A stretch of DNA of 56,099 bases from Paenibacillus profundus (GTDB lineage Bacteria; Bacillota; Bacilli; Paenibacillales; Paenibacillaceae). The stretch is taken from positions 15,226-71,324 of the forward strand of contig NZ_JAJNBZ010000028.1 of NCBI RefSeq assembly GCF_021369635.1, written 5' to 3'. Of the stretch, positions 55,411 through 56,099 are shown in pieces. The notes under the pieces are model-generated. The model had not been told where the DNA came from, did not search any database, and worked only from the letters and a program-made list of their open reading frames with translations. Numbering within the stretch: the first letter of the stretch is position 1; each line of letters starts with the position of its first letter. The position numbers and the translations under genes are program-made.

Positions 55411-55941
55411 ACGATGACCTTATTAAACAATGATCGAACCTTTTATCATTATCAACTCTTGAAAAAGGTCAGGTTTGTTCGCGCTTTTTCAACTTGTTAT
55501 CTCTTACTGGCCGCGATATCACTCTTAGCGGCAATATATATGAGCGGTGTGATCGGCATTGCATATGTAGTTACTTCATGGATTGTTATCGGATGGGTTC
55601 ATTACGTTACTGGAAGATCTGTCTTCGTCATTGACCGTTATTCGTATAAAGGAAGATGGACGTGGAGATGGCGAATGCCATGGATAGGCTTTCTGCCGCA
55701 AGAACAGCAATTTATTAGTCATCGGTATTGGTCAAAAATATTGTGGCACACCACTTTTATTACGTTCATCGTCATCGGTATCCTCAGTCCTTGGCTTCCT
55801 ATGGGGCTCACACTGCAACTCGTGTTTTGGCATTTATGGTTAATGGTCCCCCGCATATTCGGTACCTTATCTGCTCTTGCCGAAGGAAAAAATGGCTTAG
55901 TAAAGCTGAATGAGTCCGATCTTTCTGTATATAAAGCGTAA
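55411..55941 (+). CDS. Membrane protein of unknown function
   Basis: About 176 residues (the frame is open from 55258, so the start is uncertain; AAAGGG stands 12 bases before the ATG used). Begins MTLLNNDRTFYHYQLLKKVR. Two pairs of hydrophobic segments (CYLLLAAISLLAAIYMSGVI with IAYVVTSWIVIGWVHYV; HTTFITFIVIGILSPWLPMG with LQLVFWHLWLMVP) flank a basic, Trp-rich loop (YSYKGRWTWRWRMPWIG). I do not recognise the family. It lies head-on between csfB and the rRNA operon and has its own terminator. Confidence 0.7.
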   Translation, partial: TMTLLNNDRTFYHYQLLKKVRFVRAFSTCYLLLAAISLLAAIYMSGVIGIAYVVTSWIVIGWVHYVTGRSVFVIDRYSYKGRWTWRWRMPWIGFLPQEQQFISHRYWSKILWHTTFITFIVIGILSPWLPMGLTLQLVFWHLWLMVPRIFGTLSALAEGKNGLVKLNESDLSVYKA

Positions 55942-55950
55942 CAAGTTAAG

Positions 55951-55974
55951 GCACCCGGTTCCGGGTGTTTTTTT
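55951..55974 (+). terminator. Intrinsic terminator of the membrane-protein gene
   Basis: GCACCCGG-TT-CCGGGTGT followed by seven T on the plus strand. Confidence 0.85.
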
Positions 55975-56010
55975 ACCTTCTATATTCTCACCTAAAAAAC
56001 ATATATAAAC

Positions 56011-56047
56011 AAAAAAAGCCCACCAATGAGAATCATCAGTGGGCTTT
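56011..56047 (-). terminator. Intrinsic terminator of the rRNA operon
   Basis: Stem AAAGCCCAC/GTGGGCTTT, then a T run and G on the minus strand, directly after the 5S gene. Confidence 0.85.
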
Positions 56048-56051
56048 GTCT

Positions 56052-56099
56052 GCTTGGCAACGTCCTACTCTCCCGGGACCCTGCGGTCCAAGTACCATC
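56052..56099 (-). rRNA. rrf: 5S ribosomal RNA, 3' end (partial)
   Basis: Minus-strand GGACCGCAGGGTCCCGGGAG then AGTAGGACGTTGCCAAGC is the 3' part of a Bacillales 5S rRNA. The remainder lies beyond the window. Its maturase gene rnmV is at 41393. Confidence 0.92.

Overview
The window carries a long block of co-directional housekeeping and sporulation genes from a spore-forming Gram-positive bacterium of the Bacillales. Gene content, gene order and the inserted nadABC and queCDEF clusters suggest Paenibacillus or a close relative; the species is not resolved. Evidence for a spore former is strong: spoIIE, spoVT, spoVG, yabG, yabP, yabQ, sspF, fin and csfB (gin) are all present. The order is that of the B. 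subtilis yaaO-yacD interval next to oriC, read backwards. Nearly everything is on the minus strand. The exceptions are abrB, a membrane protein near the right edge, and two small putative ORFs. The 3' end of a 5S rRNA gene (minus strand) lies at the right edge, so oriC is probably to the right and replication runs right to left.

Layout from right to left, in the direction of transcription: 5S rRNA end and terminator; unknown membrane protein (+); csfB; a yaaO-type decarboxylase with tmk, darA, yaaR, holB, ricT, yabA, trmN6 (yabB) and rsmI; abrB (+), divergent from a ywfO-type HD hydrolase; tatD; a c-di-AMP riboswitch with yabE; rnmV, rsmA, yabG, veg, sspF, ispE, purR, ridA, spoVG, glmU, prs, pth, fin, mfd, prsA, spoVT, a spoVB-like flippase, mazG, hup and rqcP; a preQ1 riboswitch with queCDEF; yabP, yabQ, divIC, yabR, spoIIE, yabS, yabT, tilS, hpt, ftsH, nadA, nadB, nadC, coaX, hslO and yacD. 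Compared with B. subtilis, metS, yazA and ctc are absent from their usual places. The nad, que, hup, prsA and ywfO genes are inserted.

The genes serve replication and its control (yabA, holB, tmk), RNA and ribosome maintenance (rnmV, rsmA, rsmI, pth, rqcP, tilS, trmN6), cell wall and membrane (glmU, ispE, yabE, divIC, ftsH), nucleotide and cofactor supply (prs, purR, hpt, nadABC, coaX, queCDEF), and the sporulation programme. Regulatory signals are readable: tandem consensus promoters at veg, a sigma-H-type promoter at spoVG, sigma-F/G-type promoters at csfB and spoVT, a 21-bp-spacer promoter at spoIIE, Spo0A boxes beside abrB, and two riboswitches.

The most unusual feature is a family of at least twelve intergenic repeats. 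They share ends of the form TGTTCAAAAAG-CC-CTTTT and AAAAGGGGACTTTTTGAACAACCTCT, and range from about 35-bp hairpins to a 214-bp element with imperfect terminal inverted repeats of about 29 bp. All but one point the same way. Some abut stop codons, and one lies inside the preQ1 leader of the que operon.
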